Below, one piece after another: positions 27,367 through 35,878 of a DNA stretch of 64,000 bases (position 1 is the stretch's first letter; every line of letters starts with the position of its first letter). The notes under the pieces are model-generated. The model searched no databases. It saw only the letters and a program-made list of their open reading frames with translations, and had not been told where the DNA came from. The position numbers and the translations under genes are program-made. This DNA comes from CADEDV01 sp964596345. GTDB lineage: Bacteria; Bacteroidota; Bacteroidia; Chitinophagales; Chitinophagaceae. The stretch spans positions 248,001 to 312,000 of the forward strand of contig CAZQSZ010000006.1 in NCBI GenBank assembly GCA_964596345.1, written 5' to 3'.

Positions 27367-27450
27367 GAGACCCAAATCTGCTTGAATAGCTAAACCCTGT
27401 TGTACATTTATGAAATGGAAGTTTCTATTAACTTTCTAAAAAATAGAACC

Positions 27451-27795
27451 ATGAGACTATTGTTCCTATTCCTGTTTTTCTTTTCCGGTTTACATTCCTT
27501 TTCACAGGCAAAAGTTATATCAGACAGCAGCGTAACTAATCAATCAAAGCTTGTTTCTTTTGTTACTGTTCTTGATGTTGCCACGGCAACAAAGGATGGG
27601 ATCTATCTCAACGGCTATGTTGTAAATAGCAGCTACGAAAAAGCAAAACAACTGAATGGTAAAAAAATCAGGGTAACAGGGAAAGTCCGTATTATCAAAG
27701 GGGTTAACAACCGACCCGGTGAAGAGATACAACAGGGCCGTGAAGGAGATACGATGTATATTGAATCCCCAAAAATTAAGATTATTAAAAATTGA
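27451..27795 (+). CDS. Small secreted protein, possible OB-fold, function unknown
   Basis: The 114-residue protein (start ATG 27451, chosen because a signal peptide MRLLFLFLFFFSGLHSFSQ begins there) may carry an extension to ATG 27400 or 27415. The mature region has short beta-strands including GIYLNGYVVNSSYEKAKQLNGKKIRVTGKV, which resembles an OB-fold strand pattern. I cannot name a family. The gene precedes another unknown membrane protein by 38 nt and may be co-transcribed with it. Confidence 0.6.
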   Translation: MRLLFLFLFFFSGLHSFSQAKVISDSSVTNQSKLVSFVTVLDVATATKDGIYLNGYVVNSSYEKAKQLNGKKIRVTGKVRIIKGVNNRPGEEIQQGREGDTMYIESPKIKIIKN

Positions 27796-27833
27796 TCACC
27801 ATTTAGAAAATAATTGACCAATTAACTGATATA

Positions 27834-28379
27834 ATGTCCCCAAGCCGTATACTTCTTTTCGTGTTAATTATCTTTTTTGGGGTTTCTGCCATTCAAAATG
27901 AATTAGGTGGTTTTGAAATAATTTTACTCTCCTGGTTTAATTATTTTCCTTTATTCCTTGTACTTATTCTAACTACTATTGCAGTCTTTAGTGATAAAAC
28001 AGCTTTTAAAAATAACAGTAAACTATACGAGCTATTACCCTCCTTTACCGGCATTGCCATTATCGGTTTTGCCAGTTTCATGCTCATCCGGAGAGAGTAT
28101 ATAGCCAATTTAAAAACTATAATTACAGTAACCAATCTGCCCCGTGCCAGCAATACCTGGAAACTTGAATTCAAAGAAAATAATTGGTTCCGGTTGACAG
28201 ATATGAATATGTTAGGGTCAGTGATCTACCAGGGAAAGTACAAAAGAGTAAACGACAGCCTGTTTATCCTCCGGTCAAACTTTAGCGAGGAAAAGAAATT
28301 CCCCAAATCGGGTCTCCTCAAAAATGATACATTGTATTGGGCCGAATCAGACACCATGATTGTTTCCCATGACCAATAA
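27834..28379 (+). CDS. Hypothetical membrane protein
   Basis: The 181-residue protein has three predicted membrane helices in its first 90 residues (RILLFVLIIFFGVSAI, FPLFLVLILTTIAVFS and FTGIAIIGFASFMLI). A C-terminal extracytoplasmic domain of about 80 residues follows, with WKLEFKENNWFRLTD and YQGKYKRVNDSLFIL segments that look like a small beta-barrel or lipocalin-like meander. No family is recognised. Base composition is more A/T-rich than in neighbouring housekeeping genes. Confidence 0.65.
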   Translation: MSPSRILLFVLIIFFGVSAIQNELGGFEIILLSWFNYFPLFLVLILTTIAVFSDKTAFKNNSKLYELLPSFTGIAIIGFASFMLIRREYIANLKTIITVTNLPRASNTWKLEFKENNWFRLTDMNMLGSVIYQGKYKRVNDSLFILRSNFSEEKKFPKSGLLKNDTLYWAESDTMIVSHDQ

Positions 28380-28505
28380 GTCTTGCCCGTCAAAAAACAT
28401 GACAAAAATCATATCCCTTCCCGTTTGATCCGGCCGGAATCAGTAACTAATGTTACAAGAATTTGGACAAAGCTTTTTTTCCTTTGTTGCACAAAAGAGA
28501 AAAGT

Positions 28506-30191
28506 ATGAAGTATATCATCATCGGCGCTGTGGCAGGCGGAGCCAGTACAGCCGCCCGGTTAAGAAGACTGGATGAAAAAGCAGAGATCGTCATTTTTGA
28601 AAAAGGGGAATATATCTCCTATGCCAATTGCGGCCTTCCTTACTATATCGGTGATGTGATCAAAGACCGGAATAAATTATTTGTTCAGACAGCGGCTTCC
28701 TTCAAAAGCCGCTTCAATATTGATGTTCGTATTTCCACGGAAGTAACTGGTATTGATGCAGCGGCCAAAAAAATTACTGCTAAAAACCTGCTGACCGGCG
28801 AAGAATACCGGGAGAGCTATGATAAACTGGTGCTTTCGCCGGGTGCGGAACCGATCCGTCTTCCACTGCCCGGAATTAATTTACCCGGCATTTTTACGCT
28901 AAGAAATGTAAATGATACCGATCATATCAAAAACTATGTACAACAACGTTCATCCGGTAAAGCCGTAGTGATCGGTGCAGGGTTTATCGGGTTGGAAATG
29001 GCCGAGAACCTGCATGAGCTGGGACTGGAGGTGAGTATCATTGAAATGGGTAACCAGGTTTTAGCACCTGTTGATTTCCCCATTGCCGCATTGGTACAGC
29101 AACATATCCGTTCCAAAGGAGTTGATCTTCGTCTCAGTAGTGCCGTTACCGGTTTTGAAAAAGAAAACGATACAATAAGTGTTTTGCTCAAAGATGGGAG
29201 TCATATTGAAGCAGATGTAGTGATCCTTTCCATTGGCGTTCGTCCCGATACCAAACTGGCCGTGATGGCCGGCTTGCAACTGGGAGCTGCCAAAGGCATT
29301 TGGGTGAATGAATATTTACAAACCTCCGATCCTGATATTTATGCGGTGGGTGATGCTATTGAATTTCCTAACCCCATCACCGGGCAATCCATGAACACTT
29401 ACCTGGCAGGACCGGCAAACAAGCAAGGCCGTACCTGTGCCAACAATATCGTGCTGGGAAATCAGCAGATCTATAATGGTGCTATCAATACCGCCATTGT
29501 AAAAGTGTTTGATATGACCGTGGCCACAGCAGGCACTGCTTCCAAACATTTAAAAACAGCCAATATTGAACATATTGTTTCCACCAACCACAGTGGTTCG
29601 CATGCCGGTTATTATCCCGGTGCAAAACAAATGGCGATACAGATTGCTTTTACTCCCGCAGACGGACGATTGCTGGGTGCCCAGGTTGCAGGATATGACG
29701 GCGTGGATAAGCGAATTGATATTCTTGCTTCTGCTATTAAAAGAGGCAGTACCATTTATGAGCTGACAGAATTTGAACATGCGTATGCTCCTCCTTTCTC
29801 TTCTGCCAAAGACCCGGTAAATATGGCCGGCTTTGTGGCTGAGAATATATTACTGGACCGGTTAAAAGTTTTTTACTGGGATGAAGTTGCAGGTCTGCCT
29901 GCCGATAGTTTATTACTGGATGTAAGAACAGTGAAAGAATTTGAGCACGGGCATATTGAAGGAGCGGTTAGTATACCTGTAGATGAGATCAGGCAAAGGC
30001 TAAATGAACTACCTGTTGATAAACCCATCTATATTTATTGCGAAGCCGGTCTCCGGGGCTACCTGGCTCAGCGCATACTTCGCCAATCCGGTTTTGAAAA
30101 GGTATCTAATTTATCCGGCGGTTATCATTCCTGGGAAGCTTGTCACCTAGAGAATATGCTGAATGCGCCCAAAGCACTTGCAACAGCCTGA
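28506..30191 (+). CDS. CoA-disulfide reductase / FAD-dependent oxidoreductase with C-terminal rhodanese domain
   Basis: The 561-residue fusion comprises a pyridine-nucleotide-disulfide oxidoreductase (about 1-450) and a rhodanese domain (about 460-550). The N-terminal FAD site is GAVAGGASTAARLRRL. The redox Cys42 sits in SYANCGLPYYIG, the position of the single active cysteine in CoA-disulfide reductases. The NAD site is VIGAGFIGLEMAENL and the dimer motif is YAPPFSSAKDP. The rhodanese domain keeps its catalytic Cys512 (YCEAGLRGYLAQR). Such fusions reduce CoA disulfide or persulfide and handle sulfane sulfur in the cytoplasm. The start ATG 28506 is preferred over longer in-frame readings. It is convergent with miaA, with only 4 nt between. 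Confidence 0.9.
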   Translation: MKYIIIGAVAGGASTAARLRRLDEKAEIVIFEKGEYISYANCGLPYYIGDVIKDRNKLFVQTAASFKSRFNIDVRISTEVTGIDAAAKKITAKNLLTGEEYRESYDKLVLSPGAEPIRLPLPGINLPGIFTLRNVNDTDHIKNYVQQRSSGKAVVIGAGFIGLEMAENLHELGLEVSIIEMGNQVLAPVDFPIAALVQQHIRSKGVDLRLSSAVTGFEKENDTISVLLKDGSHIEADVVILSIGVRPDTKLAVMAGLQLGAAKGIWVNEYLQTSDPDIYAVGDAIEFPNPITGQSMNTYLAGPANKQGRTCANNIVLGNQQIYNGAINTAIVKVFDMTVATAGTASKHLKTANIEHIVSTNHSGSHAGYYPGAKQMAIQIAFTPADGRLLGAQVAGYDGVDKRIDILASAIKRGSTIYELTEFEHAYAPPFSSAKDPVNMAGFVAENILLDRLKVFYWDEVAGLPADSLLLDVRTVKEFEHGHIEGAVSIPVDEIRQRLNELPVDKPIYIYCEAGLRGYLAQRILRQSGFEKVSNLSGGYHSWEACHLENMLNAPKALATA

Positions 30192-30195
30192 TGAA

Positions 30196-31101
30196 CTAAA
30201 GCAAATTAATTGAACTGGCTATTTCATCTGATTGAAATGGCGTAAACCATTTTATCTCCTCATCTTTCTTAAACCAGGTCATCTGCCGCTTGGCATAATG
30301 TCTTGTATTGGTCTTTATTTGTTCAACTGCTTTCTCCAATGAAATTTTTTCCTCAAGATATTCAAACAATTCTTTGTAGCCCACCGTTTGCAAAGCATTG
30401 AGCTGTTTATACGGAACTAACCCTTTCACTTCTTCCAGTTGCCCGGCCTGCATCATCTGGTCAACCCTTGTATGAATACGCTGCTGCAATTCTTCTTTGG
30501 GCAACTCCAGCCCGATCTTAATGATATGGAAATCCCGTTGCGCTTTTTTCCCTTTCCGGAAAGAAAGAACAGATTGCCCGGTGCTTTCAACCACTTCCAG
30601 TGCCCGCATCATCCGTTGCGGGTTTTGTATTTCACCATGGGCATAAAACAACGGGTCTTTTTGCTGCACCTGTTCCTGTAACCATGTTATTCCCTTGCTG
30701 TTGTAGTTGCTGATGATCTGTTCCCTTACAGAAGGGTCAACAGCCGGTATACTATCCAACCCTTCACAAAATGCTTTGATATATAAGCCGGTCCCTCCCA
30801 CCATGATCACTGTATTATGTTGCTGAAATAACTCCGTTGTTTTTTCGAGTGCATAGTGTTCAAACCCTGCTGCAGTTATTTCATCCCGGATGGAATGAGA
30901 AGCTATAAAATAGTGATGTACTGCTTCCAGTTCCTGCACTGATGGTCTTGCCACGCCAATATTCAGCTCTTTATAACACTGGCGGCTGTCGGCTGAAATG
31001 ATGGAAGTACCAAAATGCTTCGCCAGCTGAATGGCCACCGCCGTTTTTCCCACAGCCGTGGGGCCTGCCACAACAATCACTGTTTTTTTTTCTGCCGGCA
31101 T
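30196..31101 (-). CDS. miaA: tRNA dimethylallyltransferase MiaA
   Basis: The 301-residue enzyme adds dimethylallyl to A37 of tRNAs reading UNN codons. The P-loop is GPTAVGKT (residues 13-20). It is followed by ISADSRQCYKELNIG, VGGTGLYIKAFCEG and the C-terminal NTRHYAKRQMTWFK motif, all conserved in the family. The start is ATG 31101. A terminator separates it from the upstream pRiA4b-like gene, so it probably has its own promoter. Confidence 0.95.
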   Translation of the reverse strand: MPAEKKTVIVVAGPTAVGKTAVAIQLAKHFGTSIISADSRQCYKELNIGVARPSVQELEAVHHYFIASHSIRDEITAAGFEHYALEKTTELFQQHNTVIMVGGTGLYIKAFCEGLDSIPAVDPSVREQIISNYNSKGITWLQEQVQQKDPLFYAHGEIQNPQRMMRALEVVESTGQSVLSFRKGKKAQRDFHIIKIGLELPKEELQQRIHTRVDQMMQAGQLEEVKGLVPYKQLNALQTVGYKELFEYLEEKISLEKAVEQIKTNTRHYAKRQMTWFKKDEEIKWFTPFQSDEIASSINLL

Positions 31102-31110
31102 GAATCTTAT

Positions 31111-31137
31111 TTAAAAACCCCGGCACTGGGCCAGGGC
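31111..31137 (-). terminator. Intrinsic terminator between the pRiA4b ORF-3-like gene and miaA
   Basis: On the minus strand a 7-bp stem CCCTGGC / GCCGGGG with a 5-nt loop is followed by TTTTT. It ends the transcript of the gene at 31163-31729. Confidence 0.7.
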
Positions 31138-31162
31138 TATTTATTTATTTTTTGATGGTCTC

Positions 31163-31729
31163 TTATACTTCTTCCTCGCCGCCGGCATCAGTACTTTCTT
31201 CTCCCATGCCCATATCTTCCCCATCTTCATCTTTTTCTGCAAACCCATCTCCTACAGCACTCAGATCATATTTCTCTTCTATATCGGCAAACTTCTCACC
31301 CAATAAACCCTTGGTGCCATACTGGCTGGGAGCTATTCCTTCGGTTCGTATGGTGGAGGGATAACTGGTCTTTGGATTCTCTTCCTTGGAAACATTGATC
31401 AGCTCGATCAGGAAACTCCAGTTCTTATTAAAATCATAATGATACACAAACCGCTGGTTCGGTGCTTTGATCTCCGAAGCAATCGTTGTTTCACTCATGA
31501 TCAGCGGTGGCACTTTATATTCCTTATCATATTTCTCCACCGATATTTCCCGGCCCCGTTGCCAGTGATCATTGCTCCGGTAAAAAGTAGCCTTGTGTTT
31601 ATTGTCGAACTCATAGGCTTTCAGAATTGCCTCATGCAATTCAAAAAAAGACTGCGTATGCCTGATCACCACATCTCGGTATACGCTTTCATCTTCCTCC
31701 AGATAGATCCTGAATCTTAAAATTGCCAT
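31163..31729 (-). CDS. Plasmid pRiA4b ORF-3-like protein
   Basis: The 188-residue protein has the family pattern FRIYLEEDESVYRDVVIRHTQSFFELHEAI, then FYRSNDHWQRGREI and FVYHYDFNKNWSFLIEL. It ends in a very acidic tail (EKDEDGEDMGMGEES...). The family is also called IS1096 passenger TnpR-like, but there is no transposase or inverted repeat here. Its function is unknown. It lies 9 nt downstream of cca and is probably co-transcribed with it. Confidence 0.82.
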   Translation of the reverse strand: MAILRFRIYLEEDESVYRDVVIRHTQSFFELHEAILKAYEFDNKHKATFYRSNDHWQRGREISVEKYDKEYKVPPLIMSETTIASEIKAPNQRFVYHYDFNKNWSFLIELINVSKEENPKTSYPSTIRTEGIAPSQYGTKGLLGEKFADIEEKYDLSAVGDGFAEKDEDGEDMGMGEESTDAGGEEEV

Positions 31730-31738
31730 AGGTCAAAA

Positions 31739-33163
31739 TTAAGGTTTCTTTACTTCCAAACCCATCTCTTTCGCTTTATTGATCATAAAGGAATGGGCAG
31801 CATCATAGTCATTGGGAATAAGGCCATCAAGGATGGCATCCTTCAGGGCATCCTTGATTATACCTACTGGTTTGGAAGGCGGCAGGCCAAAGGTTTCCAT
31901 GATCATTTCACCGGTGATGGGCGGCTGCCAGTTGCGGATATGGTCGCTTTCCTCCACTTCCTTACAACGTTGTCTTACCAACTGAAAGTTTTCCTGGAAC
32001 CGCCTTACTTTTTGTTTATTTTTTGAAGTGATATCTGCATCACATAAGATCATCAGTGCCTCCAGGTCTTCCCCGGCATCAAATAATAACCGGCGTATAG
32101 CAGAATCGGTAATATTTTCTTTGGTCAGGCTGATCGGCCGCAAATGCAATTCCACCAGCTTCCTGACAAACCGCATTTTTTCATTCTGCGGCAGCTTCAG
32201 TTTGGTAAATATCTTAGGCACCATTCTTCCGCCTACCACTTCATGCCCGTGAAAGGTCCATCCATGCCCTTCTTCAAATCTCTTTGTTACCGGCTTGGCA
32301 ATATCATGCAAAATAGCAGCCCAGCGGAGCCAGAGATCGTTTGTATTTACAGAAATATTATCCAGCACTTGCAGGGTGTGGTAAAAATTATCCTTGTGCC
32401 CGTGACCATCTTTGTATTCTGCTCCGGCCAGTTCCACCATCGGTGGAAAAATAATATGCAGCAGTTTGCTTTTATACAACAGGTCAAAACCAATGGAAGG
32501 TTTTGCTGCCATTACTATCTTATTCAGCTCGTCTGTTATCCTTTCCTGGGAAATGATGCGGATGCGTTCAGCATTGTCAATGATACCCTGCCAGGTGGTG
32601 GCTTCAATCGAAAATCCTAATTGCGTGGCAAAACGGATAGCCCGCATCATCCGTAACGGATCATCACTGAATGTTTGCGAAGGCTCCAGGGGTGTCCGGA
32701 TGATCTTATCTTCCAGGTCCTTCAACCCGTTGAAGGGATCGATCAGTTTACCATGCTCTTTTTTATTCAGGCTGATCGCCAGGGCATTGATCGTAAAGTC
32801 ACGGCGGTTCTGGTCATCTTCCACCGTACCCGGTTCCACCTCCGGTTTTCTTGATTCGGAACGATAACTTTCCCGGCGGGCTCCTACAAATTCAATATCA
32901 AAACCCTCATCCACTTTAATATGTGCCGTGCCGAATGTTTTAAAATAATTGACATGCGGAACCGGATTGAATTGCCGGGCTACTTCTGTTGCCAATGCAA
33001 TACCATCCCCCACACAAACAATATCAGCATCCTTTGTTTCCCGGTTCAATAATTTATCCCGCACAAAACCACCGATCAGGTATGTTTCCATACCCAATGC
33101 ATCAGCTGCCCTGGTCACCTTATTCAGCAAAAACAATTCTTTATCGGTGCAATTGATCTCCAT
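31739..33163 (-). CDS. cca: CCA tRNA nucleotidyltransferase with HD domain
   Basis: The 474-residue protein combines a class II nucleotidyltransferase head (GGFVRD at 31-36, the metal-binding DADIV at 45-49, RRDFTINALA) with a C-terminal HD phosphohydrolase domain (ILHDIAKP). It adds or repairs the CCA end of tRNAs, which is needed here because the tRNA-Leu gene at 39209 does not encode CCA. The HD domain may give 2',3'-cyclic phosphatase or phosphatase activity. The start is ATG 33163, and a -7 promoter element lies only 8 nt upstream. Confidence 0.93.
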   Translation of the reverse strand: MEINCTDKELFLLNKVTRAADALGMETYLIGGFVRDKLLNRETKDADIVCVGDGIALATEVARQFNPVPHVNYFKTFGTAHIKVDEGFDIEFVGARRESYRSESRKPEVEPGTVEDDQNRRDFTINALAISLNKKEHGKLIDPFNGLKDLEDKIIRTPLEPSQTFSDDPLRMMRAIRFATQLGFSIEATTWQGIIDNAERIRIISQERITDELNKIVMAAKPSIGFDLLYKSKLLHIIFPPMVELAGAEYKDGHGHKDNFYHTLQVLDNISVNTNDLWLRWAAILHDIAKPVTKRFEEGHGWTFHGHEVVGGRMVPKIFTKLKLPQNEKMRFVRKLVELHLRPISLTKENITDSAIRRLLFDAGEDLEALMILCDADITSKNKQKVRRFQENFQLVRQRCKEVEESDHIRNWQPPITGEMIMETFGLPPSKPVGIIKDALKDAILDGLIPNDYDAAHSFMINKAKEMGLEVKKP

Positions 33164-33171
33164 AAACGGAA

Positions 33172-33179
33172 CAAAGATA
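33172..33179 (-). promoter_or_regulatory. Minus-strand -7 element TATCTTTG directly before cca
   Basis: A perfect TAnnTTTG match lies 8 nt before the cca start codon, in the gap between tsaC and cca. If active, the mRNA leader would be nearly absent. No clear -33 box was seen. Confidence 0.4.
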
Positions 33180-33185
33180 AACGGA

Positions 33186-33755
33186 TCAGGGTCTCAGTAT
33201 TTCAACCCGGCCATTATTCCACCTGATCACCGAGGAAGGTTCAGCAATGGTCGTGTCATCCTGCCGGTAGTTAACGATATAATCAACCCCTTTTTTAATT
33301 TCATCACTTATTTGGTTGAATATTTTTGCCGGTGGCTGACCGGATATATTGGCTGAAGTGGACACTATCGGTTTACGAAACCTTTTTATTAAATGCCTGC
33401 AAAACTCCTCTTTGCAAATACGGATAGCAATACTGCCATCTGCAGCCACTAAATTTTCTGCCAGGCCGATAGCTCCCTCATAGATCACGGTAGTGGGCTT
33501 AGCAGCTTTGTCCAAATAATCGAATACCTGCAGGTCAACAGCAGCAACATACTGCAACACATCCCGTTCTTCCGCTGCCAGTACGATCATCGCTTTTTCA
33601 TCGGGTCTTTGCTTCAATGCATAAATTTTTGCCACCGCCTGTTCATTGCCGGCATCACAACCAATTCCCCATACCGTATCGGTAGGATATAAAATCAGGC
33701 CACCGTTTTTCAGCACCTGCAAACAGTGTTCGATATCTTTTTCAAAATCTACCAT
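33186..33755 (-). CDS. tsaC: L-threonylcarbamoyladenylate synthase (Sua5/YciO/YrdC family)
   Basis: The 189-residue enzyme makes threonylcarbamoyl-AMP for the t6A37 modification of ANN-decoding tRNAs. The YrdC signature is complete: GGLILYPTDTVWGIGCDA, KIYALKQRPDEKAM and PIVSTSANISGQPP. It lacks the C-terminal Sua5 domain. The start ATG overlaps the end of the upstream glycosyltransferase gene by 7 nt, indicating co-transcription. Confidence 0.93.
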   Translation of the reverse strand: MVDFEKDIEHCLQVLKNGGLILYPTDTVWGIGCDAGNEQAVAKIYALKQRPDEKAMIVLAAEERDVLQYVAAVDLQVFDYLDKAAKPTTVIYEGAIGLAENLVAADGSIAIRICKEEFCRHLIKRFRKPIVSTSANISGQPPAKIFNQISDEIKKGVDYIVNYRQDDTTIAEPSSVIRWNNGRVEILRP

Positions 33756-34900
33756 AACTCTTTATATACATTCATGACAGCATCTGCACATTTTTGCTGC
33801 GTAAACCGCTGTGCATGCTGCCAGCCTTTTTCTTTTAATGAATATGATAACTCCTTATCTGAATAAATTTTCTGCATACCTGAAGCAATTTCTTCCGCAC
33901 TGGAAGGATTCACATAATAAGCCCCCTCTCCCCCGGCTTCCGGCAAACAAGAGATATTGGAAGTGATCACCGGTGTTTTACTCCATAATGCTTCCAGTAC
34001 AGGAATACCAAATCCTTCAAAGAAAGAAGGATAGATCATGGCTATGGCCGATTGATAGATGGCCGGGAAATCATCTGCTGTTTTAAATGAACTGATCGAT
34101 CTTGCAGCCGGGCTATCCGATAAAAAAATGATCTTATCGTCCAGTCCGTTCTGCCGGATATAATCCTTCACCTGTTCTTTGTACTTCGTTCCTTCCCCGA
34201 TCACTACTAACGGTATTGTTAATTCATTCCGCAAGAGAAAAACTGCTTTACAAATATTCAACAGGTTTTTCCGCTCAATGATCGAACCAACGTATAAAAA
34301 ATATTCTTCGGGCAAACCATAGGCCTGCCTGGTCATCCTTTTTTCTGCAGTGGTAACTTCTTTGCCAAAAGCAGGGTTACAACTCTGGTAGCAAACCCTG
34401 ATCTTTTCTTCCGGGGTTTTGTAAAACTCCATGATATCCCGTTTGGTCTGCTCACTGATAGCGATCACCCGGTCGGCATGTTCACAGGCATACCGGAATT
34501 TTTTATTGTAAATTTTTACATCAATTGCATTGTACTGCTCCGGGTAACGTTCATGGATCAGGTCGTGTATGGTTACTACTGATCTGATACCAGTTTGCTG
34601 AATTCCCAGGGGTATCTCGTGGCTGAGTCCGTGATACAAACCGATCTTCAGTCTCTGCAGGTCTTTCTTAACCCAACTACTGCGCCAGGCCGAACTGAAT
34701 AATTTAGGGATGAACCCGGAAGGCTGTACTTCATGCAGGTTATTGGCTTTAAGGGAAAAATGTTTCGCCGGTTTGGGATTGAATAAATAATACTGGTGCT
34801 CCGGGTGAAACTCCGAAAGTGAACGAATCAATGTGCGGCTGTAATGCCCCAATCCTGTTCCGTTGTGAAAAGCCCTTTTTGCGTCGAACCCGATATTCAT
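33749..34900 (-). CDS. Glycosyltransferase family 1/4 (GT-B fold)
   Basis: The 383-residue protein has a GT-B N-terminal domain (MNIGFDAKRAFHNGTGLGHYSRTL) and a C-terminal Glycos_transf_1 domain with YVGSIIERKNLLNICKA and the donor-site motif PSFFEGFGIPVLEALW. It should transfer a sugar from a nucleotide donor in cell-surface glycan or LPS synthesis; the acceptor is unknown. It overlaps tsaC and is divergent from dapD. Confidence 0.88.
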   Translation of the reverse strand: MNIGFDAKRAFHNGTGLGHYSRTLIRSLSEFHPEHQYYLFNPKPAKHFSLKANNLHEVQPSGFIPKLFSSAWRSSWVKKDLQRLKIGLYHGLSHEIPLGIQQTGIRSVVTIHDLIHERYPEQYNAIDVKIYNKKFRYACEHADRVIAISEQTKRDIMEFYKTPEEKIRVCYQSCNPAFGKEVTTAEKRMTRQAYGLPEEYFLYVGSIIERKNLLNICKAVFLLRNELTIPLVVIGEGTKYKEQVKDYIRQNGLDDKIIFLSDSPAARSISSFKTADDFPAIYQSAIAMIYPSFFEGFGIPVLEALWSKTPVITSNISCLPEAGGEGAYYVNPSSAEEIASGMQKIYSDKELSYSLKEKGWQHAQRFTQQKCADAVMNVYKELW

Positions 34901-34944
34901 AATTGATTATGCAAATGTGCGAATTAATTTCCGCCCACCAGCAT

Positions 34945-34962
34945 ATTTGCCAACCGGCAAAT
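34945..34962. promoter_or_regulatory. Perfect inverted repeat in the GT-dapD divergent region
   Basis: ATTTGCC-AACC-GGCAAAT is a perfect 7-bp dyad 38 nt before the dapD start and 45 nt before the glycosyltransferase start. It could be an operator or a small hairpin. No regulator is known. Confidence 0.3.
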
Positions 34963-34999
34963 CTTCCTATTAGCTTATTTTCGCAGCAAATTTTCATCA

Positions 35000-35806
35000 A
35001 TGAAAGAACTGGTACTGGAAGCATGGTCCAACCGTGAATTACTAAAGGATAATAAATACAGTGATGCCGTAAGAGCGGTGATTGAAGAAGTGGATAAAGG
35101 AAGATTAAGAACGGCCTCCCCTGCTGCCGGTGGCTGGGTGGTGAACGAATGGGTAAAACAAGCCATCCTGATGTACTTCGGCATCCAGCAAATGCAGACC
35201 TGGGAGGTGGCTCCCTTTGAGTTTTATGATAAGATGCTGCTCAAGAAAAACTATAAAGACCTGGGAGTCCGGGCCGTGCCGCATGCAGTTGCCCGTTATG
35301 GTGCCTACCTTGCCAAAAAAGTAGTGCTGATGCCTTCTTATGTCAACATCGGAGCCTATGTTGATGAGGGAACCATGGTGGATACCTGGGCTACCGTGGG
35401 AAGTTGTGCGCAGATCGGTAAAGGCGTTCACCTGAGTGGTGGTGTGGGAATTGGTGGCGTATTGGAGCCCTTACAAGCCAGCCCGGTGATCATCGAAGAT
35501 GGTTGTTTTATCGGCAGCCGTTGTATCGTGGTGGAGGGTGTGATCGTTGAGAAAGAAGCTGTGCTGGGTGCCAATGTGGTGCTTACCCAATCCACTAAAA
35601 TTATTGATGTCAGCGGGCCGGAACCCATTGAAATGAAGGGCCGGGTGCCTGCCAGGAGTGTGGTCATCCCGGGTTCTTATACCAGGAAATTCCCGGCGGG
35701 TGAATATGGGGTAGGCTGTGCCCTGATCATCGGGCAACGCAAGCCCAGCACGGACCTCAAGACAAGTCTGAATGATGCATTACGGGATTTTAATGTAAGT
35801 GTATAA
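35000..35806 (+). CDS. dapD: Tetrahydrodipicolinate N-succinyltransferase
   Basis: The 268-residue cytoplasmic enzyme transfers succinyl from succinyl-CoA to tetrahydrodipicolinate in the lysine/diaminopimelate pathway. The N-terminal helical domain is followed by a left-handed beta-helix of hexapeptide repeats (GAYVDEGTMVDTWATVGSCA, GVHLSGGVGIGGV) and the C-terminal GRVPARSVVIPGSYTRKFP region. The length agrees with E. coli DapD (274). It is monocistronic, with a strong terminator 12 nt after the stop codon. Confidence 0.95.
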   Translation: MKELVLEAWSNRELLKDNKYSDAVRAVIEEVDKGRLRTASPAAGGWVVNEWVKQAILMYFGIQQMQTWEVAPFEFYDKMLLKKNYKDLGVRAVPHAVARYGAYLAKKVVLMPSYVNIGAYVDEGTMVDTWATVGSCAQIGKGVHLSGGVGIGGVLEPLQASPVIIEDGCFIGSRCIVVEGVIVEKEAVLGANVVLTQSTKIIDVSGPEPIEMKGRVPARSVVIPGSYTRKFPAGEYGVGCALIIGQRKPSTDLKTSLNDALRDFNVSV

Positions 35807-35818
35807 AAAGTATTACTT

Positions 35819-35856
35819 AATAGAAAAGCCTTCCTTTCCGGGAAGGCTTTTCTATT
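35819..35856. terminator. Bidirectional intrinsic terminator between dapD and the T9SS metalloprotease
   Basis: A 16-bp perfect stem (35819-35834 with 35841-35856) with a 6-nt loop. A-rich and T-rich outer arms allow termination on both strands between convergent genes. Confidence 0.9.
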
Positions 35857-35878
35857 AAGATGCATCTGACCGGAACTT

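Noticed and set aside
28383..28505. 41-residue extension of the CoA-disulfide reductase
   Set aside because: The FAD-binding motif normally begins at the very N-terminus, which fits ATG 28506.
31163..31729. Possible IS1096-type mobile element because of the TnpR-like family name
   Set aside because: No transposase, inverted repeats or target duplication are visible. The gene sits in a tRNA-modification block and looks chromosomal.
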